From an uncultured Porphyromonadaceae bacterium (GTDB lineage: Bacteria > Bacteroidota > Bacteroidia > Bacteroidales > Barnesiellaceae), in NCBI GenBank assembly GCA_900538555.1, contig UPYI01000018.1, forward strand, positions 14,480-78,479: a stretch of 64,000 bases of DNA. Direction: 5' to 3'. The notes beneath the pieces were generated by a model. It did no database searches. It saw only the letters and a list, made by a program, of their open reading frames with translations, and was not told where the DNA came from. The position numbers and the translations under genes are program-made. Positions 18,066 to 27,284 of the stretch are shown in pieces (position 1 is the first letter of the stretch; every line of letters begins with the position of its first letter).

Positions 18066-20858
18066 ATGTCAGAAGATTCTATTTTCATAAAAGGAGCGCG
18101 CGTAAACAATCTGAAAAATATAGATGTAGAAATACCACGCGACAAGTTTGTAGTTATCACCGGCTTGTCGGGTTCGGGAAAATCATCGCTCGCTTTCGAT
18201 ACGTTATACGCCGAAGGACAACGACGTTATGTCGAGAGCCTGTCGGCATACGCCCGTCAGTTTCTGGGGCGTATGAGTAAACCGGAGTGCGATTTCATCA
18301 AAGGTATTCCTCCGGCAATCGCAATAGAACAGAAAGTCAATACCCGGAATCCCCGATCGACAGTGGGGACTTCGACCGAAATTTACGATTATATGCGGTT
18401 GTTGTTCGCCCGCATCGGGAAGACCTATTCGCCGGTATCGGGCGAACTGGTAAAACGACATCATACGGAAGATGTAATCCGGTGTATGCTTTCTTATGCG
18501 GAGGGCACGCGCATCGCCTTGCTCACCCGCATTGTCCTGCCCCACGGCAGGTCGTTGCACGAGCAATTGGAAGTATTGATGAAAGAGGGCTACACCCGAG
18601 TGGAGCTTGACGGAAAGTTCTTGAAAATAGAGGATATACTGACGGAGACCGGAGAAAAGATTCCGGAAAAAATCCGCCTGCTGATAGACCGCGCAAGCGT
18701 ATCTTCCGCCCAAGATGCAATCAGCCGGTTTTCCGACTCGACCGAAACGGCGTTTCTGGAAGGCGACGGCGAATGCGTACTACAAGCATATACGGCACAG
18801 GGCATCGAAGAACATAATTTCTCGATCCGGTTCGAAGCCGACGGTATTAAATTTTCCGAACCGAACGAACAGATGTTCAACTTCAATAATCCGGTGGGCG
18901 CTTGCCCCAAATGCGAAGGATTCGGAAAGGTGATCGGCATCGACGAAAATCTGGTGATCCCCAACAAGACCTTGTCGGTGTACGACGATGCCGTCATGTG
19001 CTGGCGCGGCGAGAAAATGAGCGAATGGAAACGACGCCTGATCGCGGTTGCCGACAAAACCGGGTTTCCGATCCATCGCCCTTACAACCAATTGACGGAG
19101 GAGGAACGAGATCTGCTCTGGAACGGTAACAGCCTGTTCGGCGGCATCAACGATTTTTTCGCTATGCTGCAAGAACGGCAGGACAAGATACAGAACCGCG
19201 TGATGCTGTCGCGCTATCGGGGAAAAACTACCTGCCCGTTGTGCAAAGGCTCCCGGCTGAAACCGGAAGCCTCGTATGTAAAGATACAGGGAAAAAGTAT
19301 TTCGGAACTGGTTTCGCTTCCGATCAGCGAATTGAAACAGTTTTTCGACCGCATCGAACTGGACGAACACGACCGGTTGATTGCCAAACGGCTACTGACC
19401 GAAATCAACAACCGCATCCGTTTCCTGCAAGAGGTCGGACTCGGTTACCTCACCCTCAACCGGCTGTCGTCGTCTCTGTCGGGCGGTGAAAGCCAACGCA
19501 TCAACTTGGCAACTTCGCTCGGCAGCAGCTTGGTCGGATCGCTCTATATTTTGGACGAACCGAGCATCGGGCTGCACTCGCGCGACACGGAACTGCTGAT
19601 AAAGGTCTTACGCGAATTACAGGCTTTGGGCAATACGGTCGTGGTCGTAGAACATGACGAAGAAATTATCCGTGCCGCCGATTATATTATCGACATCGGT
19701 CCGAAAGCCGGTCGGTTAGGCGGTGAAGTAGTTTATCAAGGCGACTTGTCGCATTTACCGAAAGCGACAAAAAGCTATACGATGCAGTATCTTTCGGGCG
19801 AAATGAGTATTCCCCTGCCCGATCACCGTCGGAAATGGAATCACTATATCGAGGTGGAAGGTGCTGCCCAGAACAATTTGAAATCGGTATCGGTAAAATT
19901 CCCGCTCCATGTCATGACGGTTGTCACCGGTGTCAGCGGATCGGGTAAATCGTCGTTGGTCCGGGACGTATTTTACAGAGGCTTGTTGCGCTATTATGGC
20001 GAAGGAGGCGAACAACCGGGCACTTTCAGCAAATTGTCGGGCGACATGCACTTGATGAGTGCAGTCGAATTTGTCGATCAGAACCCGATCGGCAAATCGT
20101 CCCGTTCCAATCCTGCCACTTATCTGAAAGCATTCGACGAGATCCGCAAATTGTTTGCCGACCAACAAGGCTCGAAACAGATGGGATTCACTCCCGCCTA
20201 TTTTTCATTCAATGCCGAAGGCGGACGGTGCGAAGAGTGCAAAGGCGACGGCACGATCACGGTAGAGATGCAATTCATGGCAGACATTACGTTGGAATGC
20301 GACTGCTGCCACGGCAAACGGTACAAACAAGAGGTGTTGGAAATCGAATACCGGGGCAAGAACATCAGCGACGTATTGGACATGACGGTAAACCAAGCGA
20401 TCGAATTCTTCTCGGAAGTAAACGAAACCCAAGAGAAACGGATTGTCAAACGGTTGAAACCGCTGCAAGACGTGGGACTGGGATATATCAAACTGGGGCA
20501 ATCTTCATCTACCCTGTCGGGAGGAGAGAACCAACGTGTAAAATTGGCTTACTTCCTGAGCAACGAACGGCAGTCGCCGGCGATTTTCGTATTCGACGAA
20601 CCGACTACCGGGCTGCATTTCCACGACATCAATACCTTGTTGAAGTCATTAAACCAATTGGTAGACAGAGGGCACACGGTCGTCATTATCGAACACAACA
20701 TGGATGTGATCAAATGTGCCGACCACATTATAGATATGGGTCCCGAGGGCGGAGATAAAGGCGGATATTTAGTCTGTCAAGGAACTCCGGAAGAGGTTGC
20801 CGAATGTCCGGAATCCTATACCGGACGATTCTTGAAGGAGAAACTGGTACGGAAGTAA
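18066..20858 (+). CDS. uvrA: Excinuclease ABC subunit A
   Basis: 930 aa from the ATG at 18066 (MSEDSIFIKGARVNNLKN), close to the usual UvrA length. Two ABC ATPase halves are seen: Walker A GLSGSGKSS near 32 and GVSGSGKSS near 625, each with an ABC signature (SLSGGESQR, TLSGGENQR). Cys pairs such as CPLCKGS and CEECKGDG belong to its zinc modules. It scans DNA for bulky lesions and hands over to UvrB. The frame is open 42 codons further up, but those codons are the promoter repeats. A paralogous UvrA2 is possible elsewhere; this one has the UvrB-interacting layout. Confidence 0.93.
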   Translation: MSEDSIFIKGARVNNLKNIDVEIPRDKFVVITGLSGSGKSSLAFDTLYAEGQRRYVESLSAYARQFLGRMSKPECDFIKGIPPAIAIEQKVNTRNPRSTVGTSTEIYDYMRLLFARIGKTYSPVSGELVKRHHTEDVIRCMLSYAEGTRIALLTRIVLPHGRSLHEQLEVLMKEGYTRVELDGKFLKIEDILTETGEKIPEKIRLLIDRASVSSAQDAISRFSDSTETAFLEGDGECVLQAYTAQGIEEHNFSIRFEADGIKFSEPNEQMFNFNNPVGACPKCEGFGKVIGIDENLVIPNKTLSVYDDAVMCWRGEKMSEWKRRLIAVADKTGFPIHRPYNQLTEEERDLLWNGNSLFGGINDFFAMLQERQDKIQNRVMLSRYRGKTTCPLCKGSRLKPEASYVKIQGKSISELVSLPISELKQFFDRIELDEHDRLIAKRLLTEINNRIRFLQEVGLGYLTLNRLSSSLSGGESQRINLATSLGSSLVGSLYILDEPSIGLHSRDTELLIKVLRELQALGNTVVVVEHDEEIIRAADYIIDIGPKAGRLGGEVVYQGDLSHLPKATKSYTMQYLSGEMSIPLPDHRRKWNHYIEVEGAAQNNLKSVSVKFPLHVMTVVTGVSGSGKSSLVRDVFYRGLLRYYGEGGEQPGTFSKLSGDMHLMSAVEFVDQNPIGKSSRSNPATYLKAFDEIRKLFADQQGSKQMGFTPAYFSFNAEGGRCEECKGDGTITVEMQFMADITLECDCCHGKRYKQEVLEIEYRGKNISDVLDMTVNQAIEFFSEVNETQEKRIVKRLKPLQDVGLGYIKLGQSSSTLSGGENQRVKLAYFLSNERQSPAIFVFDEPTTGLHFHDINTLLKSLNQLVDRGHTVVIIEHNMDVIKCADHIIDMGPEGGDKGGYLVCQGTPEEVAECPESYTGRFLKEKLVRK

Positions 20859-20915
20859 CCGTGCCTCGTACCGACCTGCCCGAACACGAGGCGGATCAAC
20901 GTCCGATCATCCTTC

Positions 20916-20960
20916 AAAAAGAAAGAGAAAGATTCCGACGGAATCTTTCTCTTTCTTTTT
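20916..20960. terminator. Bidirectional terminator with a 21-bp perfect stem
   Basis: AAAAAGAAAGAGAAAGATTC plus C pairs without mismatch with the segment at 20940-20960 around the loop GAC. A-tract and T-tract serve the convergent uvrA and DUF4293 genes on both strands. Confidence 0.9.
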
Positions 20961-20978
20961 ATCTATTCTTATCCGGAA

Positions 20979-21452
20979 TCAACGAATCCGGTCGTAGCTC
21001 TTCACCAACTGTTCATCCTTATTGATATAGCGATAAGCTATGCAACTGAGAATCATTGCCAACAGCGGGAATATCATATATACCGACCAACTGATCTCTT
21101 CGGCATGGAAATCGGACTTAAATTCATATCCGTAAACAAATATCACAATATAAAGCGTCAGCATAAAAAAAGTATTGACGATGCACAATTTCGCTTGAAG
21201 GGGACGGTTCTTATACAGAAATATCGTTATGACCGCCAATACCGCTATCAAAGCCGTAAGGATAAATACCCCCCATGTAGAAACCGACACGGACAATAAC
21301 GAAGATTCCATTCCGGCAATCGGAGATAAAGAGGCAGCGTCGAATCTCAACATGCCGTCGGGGGTTACAAACTGTGCGAAAGGCAAAAACAGGAAAGAGA
21401 ACATCAATGCTGCCGCTACGAGCAGATAAACAGACTGAATACGTTGTATCAT
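20979..21452 (-). CDS. DUF4293 family membrane protein
   Basis: 157 aa starting MIQRIQSVYLLVAAALM, the signature N-terminus of DUF4293, a family confined to Bacteroidetes. Four membrane helices: about 8-28, 60-80, 90-110 and 122-142. Tail KDEQLVKSYDRIR is typical. Function is not known in the family. Convergent with uvrA. Confidence 0.88.
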   Translation of the reverse strand: MIQRIQSVYLLVAAALMFSFLFLPFAQFVTPDGMLRFDAASLSPIAGMESSLLSVSVSTWGVFILTALIAVLAVITIFLYKNRPLQAKLCIVNTFFMLTLYIVIFVYGYEFKSDFHAEEISWSVYMIFPLLAMILSCIAYRYINKDEQLVKSYDRIR

Positions 21453-21699
21453 AATTTTTTATTTTTTCAAAGGCAAAGAAACGGATATAGAGAAAGCTCT
21501 CTTTGCCCGGAACACATCCTCTATTTTTTGCAAAAATAAGGATTTTATCGAGAATAACAAATCGTAGCCCAAAAGTTTCGCGGCGAAAAGCCAAACGTCC
21601 CGAATGTAATTTTTTTCTTTTTGGCATAGTATTTGATCTCTTTTCTTTGTTATAATCCTAAAACCCGATATTTTTACGATCTGATAAATTTCTTAGTAT

Positions 21700-23916
21700 A
21701 TGACAGCAAAAGACATTGCACAACAGCAACAGGAGATATATCGACTGCTATCTTCGCGCCGGTTGAAAGATTCGTTCGGCAAGCTGTCTGCTTTGATTGC
21801 CATTTTACAAGACTGGAAAAGCCAAGACAAGCTGAACGAACTGGAAACGTCGTACCAATATATGATCCGCTATATGCTGGACGGAGCGGAAGATCCCGCC
21901 CGCAAACGGATATACGACCATCTGATCCTATCTGCCTACCGGCTCACCGACCAAGTGACCGACCGCCTGTCGATAAAAGATTCGCCGTCGCTCTATTACA
22001 GCCGCAAAAGATTCCAGAATGCATCGCCACAACCTCCGTCCATTGCCAAAGATATGGAGGTGTGCGACGAAGCGATCAACAATCTCTCGTTGTTCGACCT
22101 GCTCAACGAATCGGAACGGAATTCGGACAAAGCCATCGCTTTAAAGCGGGCAAAAGAGAATGCCGACCAAGAGCTGTTCATGGACATCTGGATAAACTAC
22201 CCGGCGACGGAAGAGGATTACACGGCACTGCGGGAAGCCCTTGCTCCGGGACATTTCCCGGAAAGTACGGCTTCGCTGGTCGTGTCGGCTATCGCCCTAA
22301 ACCTGCTGCATCGGTTCGACGAGCAGAAACTTCAAATATTGTTGGACGGTTACGGACACGACTCGCAAGAGGTGCAGATACGTGCCTTATGTTCCGCTTT
22401 GATCATCCTCTTCACCTATCGCGACCGCATCGGCTTGTCGGAAAGTCTGGCACACCGGCTGGAAGCCCTCGCAGAAGCCCCGGCTTTCATATCCGATGTC
22501 CGTACGATCTTCCTCCAATTCATCAAAAGCCGGGATACCGAAAAAATTACCAAAAAGATGAACGAGGAACTATTGCCCGAGATGATGAAGATCACACCGT
22601 CGATCTACAAAAAGATAAAGCAAGAGGATATGATGAACGACCTGACGGCTCTGGAAGAGAATCCCGAATGGCAGAATATCCTCGAACAATCGGGTATTAC
22701 CGACAAACTGCAAGAGTTGAACGACCTGCAAATGGAGGGCGCGGACGTGTTTATGGGCACTTTCTCGCACTTGAAAAACTTCCCGTTCTTCAACGAAATA
22801 CAAAACTGGTTCCTGCCCTTTCAATCGGGACACAGCCAGCTTTCGCAGGTATTCGGCACGACATCGAACCTCGGCAGGTTGCAGGATATGATCGGCAAAT
22901 CGGCATTCTTGTGCAATTCGGACAAATATTCGTTCTGCTTCACGCTATCGCAAGTGCCCGATGCCCAGCGTTCGATGATGGCAGCCCAGTTCGGCGGAGA
23001 CAGTGCCGAACTGCAAGCCGAGGTCAATGAGTCGCTACCGAAAGACCATACTCGGGAAAATATCTCGAACCGGTACATACAGGACCTTTACCGGTTCTTC
23101 AAATTGTACAACCGCCGAAACGAATTCGACGATCCGTTCAAAACGCCTATCGACCTGTTTCAGGTTCCGGTATTGAACCGCCTGTTATCAGACCGGAGCG
23201 ACCTGCGGCTGTTCGGAGAATATTATTTCAACCGGAAATATTATACCGATGCACTGAATCTGTTCGTCAAGCTATCCGGCGAATATCATTCCGACCACGA
23301 TGTCTACCAAAAGATCGGCTACTGTTACCAAATGTCGGGCAACTACGAAGAGGCGCTGGAAGCCTATCTGAAAGCGGAGATCATCGTGCCCGAAAACTAT
23401 TGGACCCTGCGCCGCATCGCTACCTGCTTCCGAAATCTGAAAAAGCCGGAAAAAGCGTTGAACTATTATCTACGCGCAGAGAAATTAAAGCCGGACAACA
23501 TCTCGGTAGAAATGAATATCGGTCATTGCCTGCTCGAACAAAAAGAGTACGAAGAGGCGCTGAAATATTATTTCAAAGTAGACTACCTCGATCCGAACGG
23601 ACAAAAGGCATGGCAACCGATAGCCTGGTGTTCGTTCCTTGTAGGAAAACAGGAACAGGCACAACGGTATTATCAGAAAATTCTGAACGGGAAACCGTCG
23701 GCTTCGGATTATCTGAATGCCGGGCATGTCGAGTTCGCCCTCGGCAATATCCGGCAGGCAATCGAGTACTACCACCGCAGCATCGATATGGAAGGCGGGA
23801 ACAGCGAAAAATTCCTCTTGGCATTCAGACAGGACGAACCGGATCTGCTTCGGGCTGGAATTTCTGCCAACGACATTCCGATTCTTCTCGACCAACTGAT
23901 GTACACCATATCCTGA
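21700..23916 (+). CDS. Large cytoplasmic TPR protein
   Basis: 738 aa without signal peptide. Residues 1-500 are helical with no recognised motif. From about 515 a run of TPRs begins (YYTDALNLFVKLSGEYHSDH, YQMSGNYEEALEAYLKAEII, EKALNYYLRAEKLKP, EYEEALKYYFKVDYLDPNG, IRQAIEYYHRSIDMEGG). It is a likely scaffold or adaptor; the partner is not indicated. Transcribed alone. The 21453-21699 gap contains no clear promoter match. Confidence 0.78.
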   Translation: MTAKDIAQQQQEIYRLLSSRRLKDSFGKLSALIAILQDWKSQDKLNELETSYQYMIRYMLDGAEDPARKRIYDHLILSAYRLTDQVTDRLSIKDSPSLYYSRKRFQNASPQPPSIAKDMEVCDEAINNLSLFDLLNESERNSDKAIALKRAKENADQELFMDIWINYPATEEDYTALREALAPGHFPESTASLVVSAIALNLLHRFDEQKLQILLDGYGHDSQEVQIRALCSALIILFTYRDRIGLSESLAHRLEALAEAPAFISDVRTIFLQFIKSRDTEKITKKMNEELLPEMMKITPSIYKKIKQEDMMNDLTALEENPEWQNILEQSGITDKLQELNDLQMEGADVFMGTFSHLKNFPFFNEIQNWFLPFQSGHSQLSQVFGTTSNLGRLQDMIGKSAFLCNSDKYSFCFTLSQVPDAQRSMMAAQFGGDSAELQAEVNESLPKDHTRENISNRYIQDLYRFFKLYNRRNEFDDPFKTPIDLFQVPVLNRLLSDRSDLRLFGEYYFNRKYYTDALNLFVKLSGEYHSDHDVYQKIGYCYQMSGNYEEALEAYLKAEIIVPENYWTLRRIATCFRNLKKPEKALNYYLRAEKLKPDNISVEMNIGHCLLEQKEYEEALKYYFKVDYLDPNGQKAWQPIAWCSFLVGKQEQAQRYYQKILNGKPSASDYLNAGHVEFALGNIRQAIEYYHRSIDMEGGNSEKFLLAFRQDEPDLLRAGISANDIPILLDQLMYTIS

Positions 23917-24032
23917 CATCGGGCGGAAGAGAGCGGATGTACATCTTTTCTTTATCGGACAAACGGCTATCGCCCTGTTTTTAAACAGTATTAAAAAAAC
24001 AAGGGCGATTCGTTTTTTCATAAAAAGATTCG

Positions 24033-24114
24033 TATCTTTGACTATGTTTTAGATACTCCGCCTCGGCAAACTTGCAATTAAATCGCGTTTGCATCCGGCT
24101 CATTCGTATCTTGG
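24033..24114 (+). repeat. Degenerate promoter repeat (family B) before dcp
   Basis: TATCTTTG at 24033-24040, CCGCCTCGGCA, an inner AATTGC-like segment, CCGGCTCATTC and a second, decayed box TATCTTGG at 24107-24114. Layout matches the uvrA units with more substitutions. Confidence 0.6.
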
Positions 24115-24188
24115 GCTATGCCTTAAAATGGCAGAAACGATAAAAGAAAAGACCTAAACGCTTTTAACTTAAACACAAATAACACAAC

Positions 24189-26273
24189 ATGAAGAAAACA
24201 TTAGTTTTTGTCTTAACCCTGTTTACATGTATGGCACAAGCTGCTAATCCATTTTTCGGGACGTATAAGACCGTACGTCAAACCACTCCTTTCAACAAAA
24301 TCAAAAACGCCGATTACGAACCGGCATTTATGAAAGGGATAGAGGAACAACAGAAAGAGATCGACGCGATCGTGAACCAACGTTCCATGCCGACTTTCGA
24401 AAATACCATCGTGGCTTTCGACCGCAGCGGTAAATTGCTGGATCGCGTAGCCAGCACATTCTTCGCCTTGCTGAGCGCAGAAAGCAACGACGAGATGATG
24501 GAAATTTCACAACGCATCCAACCGGCATTGTCGGAACACAGCAACAACATTTCATTGAACGAGAAACTGTTTCAACGTATCAAATTCGTGTATGACAAAC
24601 GCGACCAACTGGACTTGAATCCGGAAGAGATGATGTTGCTTACCCGCACCTACCAATCCATGGCCAACCAAGGTGCCAATTTGGAAGGAGCCGATCGGGA
24701 AAAATATCGCGAACTGTCGTCGGAATTGAGCCAATTGACCCTGACCTTCGGACAGAATGTTCTGAAAGAAAGCAACCTGTTCTCGATGGAACTGACAGAA
24801 AACGATCTGGACGGGCTGCCTCAAAGCTATATCGACGCAGCTGCGGCTTTGGCTAAGAGCAAAGGCAAAACCGGTTATTTGGTAAACCTGTCGTATCCCA
24901 GCTACGGTCCGTTCCTGAAATATTCGGCACGTCGCGACCTGCGCGAAAAATTATACAAAGCCTATAACGGACGTAACCTCAGCGGTGAATATTCCAATGT
25001 CGATGTATTGAAACGGATCGCCGAAGTCCGCATGGAATTAGGCAAACTGTTCGGCAAGAAAAATTACGCCGAATACAAATTGGAATATACGATGGCCGGC
25101 GACAGCAAACATGTTTATGATCTGCTGAACCAATTGCTGGAAGCATATAAACCGGTAGCTATACAGGATGTGAAAGAAGTTCAAGGCTTCGCCATCGGAA
25201 AAGAAGGAAAGAACATCGAAATCCAACCGTGGGATTTCTCGTACTACGCAAACCAATTGAAAGATGCGAAATTCGATCTGAACGACGAAATGCTCCGCCC
25301 CTACTTCGAACTGAGCAACGTCACCAAAGGCGTATTCGGATTGGCAACCAAACTGTATGGTCTTCAATTCAAAGAGAACAAAAAGATACAGGTGTACCAC
25401 CCCGAAGTGAAAGCGTATGAAGTGACCGACAAGAACGGCGAATACATCGGCGTGCTTTACACCGACTTCTTCCCCCGCGAAGGAAAACGCAGCGGTGCAT
25501 GGATGACGGAATACAAAGGTCAATGGAAAGAAGAGAACGGCAAGAACAGCCGTCCGCACGTGACGATCGTGATGAATTTCACCCGTCCCACCGAAACCGC
25601 CCCGTCGCTGCTTACCTACGACGAAGTGGAAACATTCCTTCATGAATTCGGACACTCCCTGCACGGACTGTTAAGCCAAGTGACTTACGGTTCTCTCTCG
25701 GGAACAAGCGTATATCGCGATTTCGTGGAACTTCCCTCTCAGTTCAACGAAAACTATCTGGCAGAAAAAGAATTCCTCGACAGTTTTGCCGTTCATTACC
25801 AGACGGGCGAAAAGATTCCGGAAGCATTGGTTGAAAAAATCAGACAATCGCAACAATTCAATGCCGGCTACTATTGCGTTCGCCAATTGACATTCGGTAT
25901 GCTGGATATGGCTTGGCATTCGATCGAAGCTCCGGTAACGGACGAAATGATCGCTTTCGAACAAAAAGCAATCGACTGCACGCAAATTCTGCCGACAATC
26001 GAAGGTATGTCGTTCAGCCCGCAATTCACCCACATCTTCTCCGGAGGATATGCTGCCGGTTATTACGGATACAAATGGGCGGAAGTACTCGATGCCGATG
26101 CATTCTCGGTATTCCAGAAAAACGGAATCTTCGACGCAGCTACTGCCGAATCGTTCAGAAAGAACATTCTGGAAAAGGGCGGAACGGAAAATCCGATGAT
26201 CCTGTACAAACGTTTCAGAGGAAGCGAACCGACCATCGAAGCATTGATGCGCCGCGATGGCATTATCAAATAA
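24189..26273 (+). CDS. dcp: M3 family peptidyl-dipeptidase
   Basis: 694 aa with a signal peptide (cleaved near MAQAANP), so periplasmic. The M3 zinc motif HEFGH lies at residues 485-489 followed by SLHGLLSQVTYGSLSGT and the downstream FVELPSQFNENY segment that gives the third ligand region. Dcp enzymes remove C-terminal dipeptides from oligopeptides. Single gene, preceded by a family B repeat and followed by a strong terminator. Confidence 0.92.
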   Translation: MKKTLVFVLTLFTCMAQAANPFFGTYKTVRQTTPFNKIKNADYEPAFMKGIEEQQKEIDAIVNQRSMPTFENTIVAFDRSGKLLDRVASTFFALLSAESNDEMMEISQRIQPALSEHSNNISLNEKLFQRIKFVYDKRDQLDLNPEEMMLLTRTYQSMANQGANLEGADREKYRELSSELSQLTLTFGQNVLKESNLFSMELTENDLDGLPQSYIDAAAALAKSKGKTGYLVNLSYPSYGPFLKYSARRDLREKLYKAYNGRNLSGEYSNVDVLKRIAEVRMELGKLFGKKNYAEYKLEYTMAGDSKHVYDLLNQLLEAYKPVAIQDVKEVQGFAIGKEGKNIEIQPWDFSYYANQLKDAKFDLNDEMLRPYFELSNVTKGVFGLATKLYGLQFKENKKIQVYHPEVKAYEVTDKNGEYIGVLYTDFFPREGKRSGAWMTEYKGQWKEENGKNSRPHVTIVMNFTRPTETAPSLLTYDEVETFLHEFGHSLHGLLSQVTYGSLSGTSVYRDFVELPSQFNENYLAEKEFLDSFAVHYQTGEKIPEALVEKIRQSQQFNAGYYCVRQLTFGMLDMAWHSIEAPVTDEMIAFEQKAIDCTQILPTIEGMSFSPQFTHIFSGGYAAGYYGYKWAEVLDADAFSVFQKNGIFDAATAESFRKNILEKGGTENPMILYKRFRGSEPTIEALMRRDGIIK

Positions 26274-26298
26274 TCAATCGCACATAAATATATCGCAT

Positions 26299-26341
26299 AA
26301 AGGGGTTGTGTCGAAATGAAATTTTCGATGTAACCCCTTTT
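26299..26341 (+). terminator. Terminator of dcp
   Basis: AAAGGGGTTGTGTCGAAA pairs with TTTCGATGTAACCCCTTTT (G-U pairs allowed). It is nearly identical in design to those after mutAB and the M16 protease. Confidence 0.85.
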
Positions 26342-26514
26342 CGGTGCGTTAAAAAGCAAGGCGCAGAGGATGAGAGGACGACATGAGTTTACCGACGCAA
26401 CCGGCTTAACCCGAATTCCGATGACAACGCAGCAGGTTGGACATGATGATTTTACCTTTGCATTATCAGATATTACTTATTAAAATTTCTTTTTGTCTCT
26501 ACCCTTGCTGCCTT

Positions 26515-26775
26515 TGGATAAGACAGAGTACGGTTCGGCATAAAAAATAAACGACTTTATTTTATTCTGCTCTCACCTTTTGCTATATTTGGCTTTGCCC
26601 AATATTGAGCGGTTCGGCATGATCAAATCGTAAAAATTTCATTTTCCTATTTGCTCCTGCTCTCACCTTTTAGTATATTTGCACTATGCGCGAATATAGG
26701 ATGCGGCTCGGCATAGACCATCTGTGAAAATTCCATTTTCCCTTTTGTCTCTGCTCTCGCCTTTCACTATATTTG
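26515..26775 (+). repeat. Tandem promoter-bearing repeats (family B) before dCMP deaminase
   Basis: TATATTTG boxes at 26584-26591, 26674-26681 and 26768-26775 mark units of 90 and 94 bp with GGTTCGGCAT or GGCTCGGCATAG and CTGCTCTCACCTTT or CTGCTCTCGCCTTT. In the last two, TTTG at 26650-26653 and 26744-26747 stands exactly 20 bp upstream. The last promoter is 32 bp before the deaminase start. Upstream 26342-26514 shows nothing recognisable. Confidence 0.88.
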
Positions 26776-26807
26776 TATCAGAATTATATATTTATTTTAC
26801 AGCAGCT

Positions 26808-27242
26808 ATGGACCACGCAGAAAAACAAATGACATTGGACAAACGTTACATGCGTATGGCTACGATCTGGGCAGAAAATTCCTACTGCCAAAGACGACAG
26901 GTAGGCGCACTTATCGTCAAAGATAAAATGATCATATCCGACGGTTACAACGGAACGCCCGCCGGATTTGAAAACCGATGTGAAGACGAAACCGGACACA
27001 CCTATCCGTATGTCCTCCACGCCGAAGCTAATGCCATTACCAAAGTGGCTTGCAGCAACAACAGCAGCGAAGGAGCGACACTATATGTTACCTCGTCGCC
27101 CTGCATCGAATGCGCCAAACTGATCATCCAATCCGGTATCAAACGCGTGGTGTTCTCGGAATATTACCGCCTGCAAGACGGAATCGAATTGCTTCGAAAA
27201 GCCGGCATATCGGTAGATTATGTTCCGGTACCGGAAAAATAA
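26808..27242 (+). CDS. dCMP deaminase (cytidine/deoxycytidylate deaminase family)
   Basis: 144 aa from the ATG at 26808; upstream in-frame codons are promoter repeat. The zinc site is complete: H-A-E in YVLHAEANAI near 75 and PCIECAK (PCxxC) near 101. The extra GYNGTPAGFENRCED segment is typical of dCMP deaminases, which make dUMP for thymidylate synthesis. An S41 protease gene follows after 42 bp in the same direction. Confidence 0.9.
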   Translation: MDHAEKQMTLDKRYMRMATIWAENSYCQRRQVGALIVKDKMIISDGYNGTPAGFENRCEDETGHTYPYVLHAEANAITKVACSNNSSEGATLYVTSSPCIECAKLIIQSGIKRVVFSEYYRLQDGIELLRKAGISVDYVPVPEK

Positions 27243-27284
27243 ACGACATTACTAATATAACAAGTCCCGTAAAGGACGTTATTC

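Noticed and set aside
21633..23030. Open frame of 465 codons on the plus strand
   Set aside because: It overlaps the large TPR gene in another frame; the protein is rich in Arg and Pro and resembles nothing, while the TPR frame has clear repeats.
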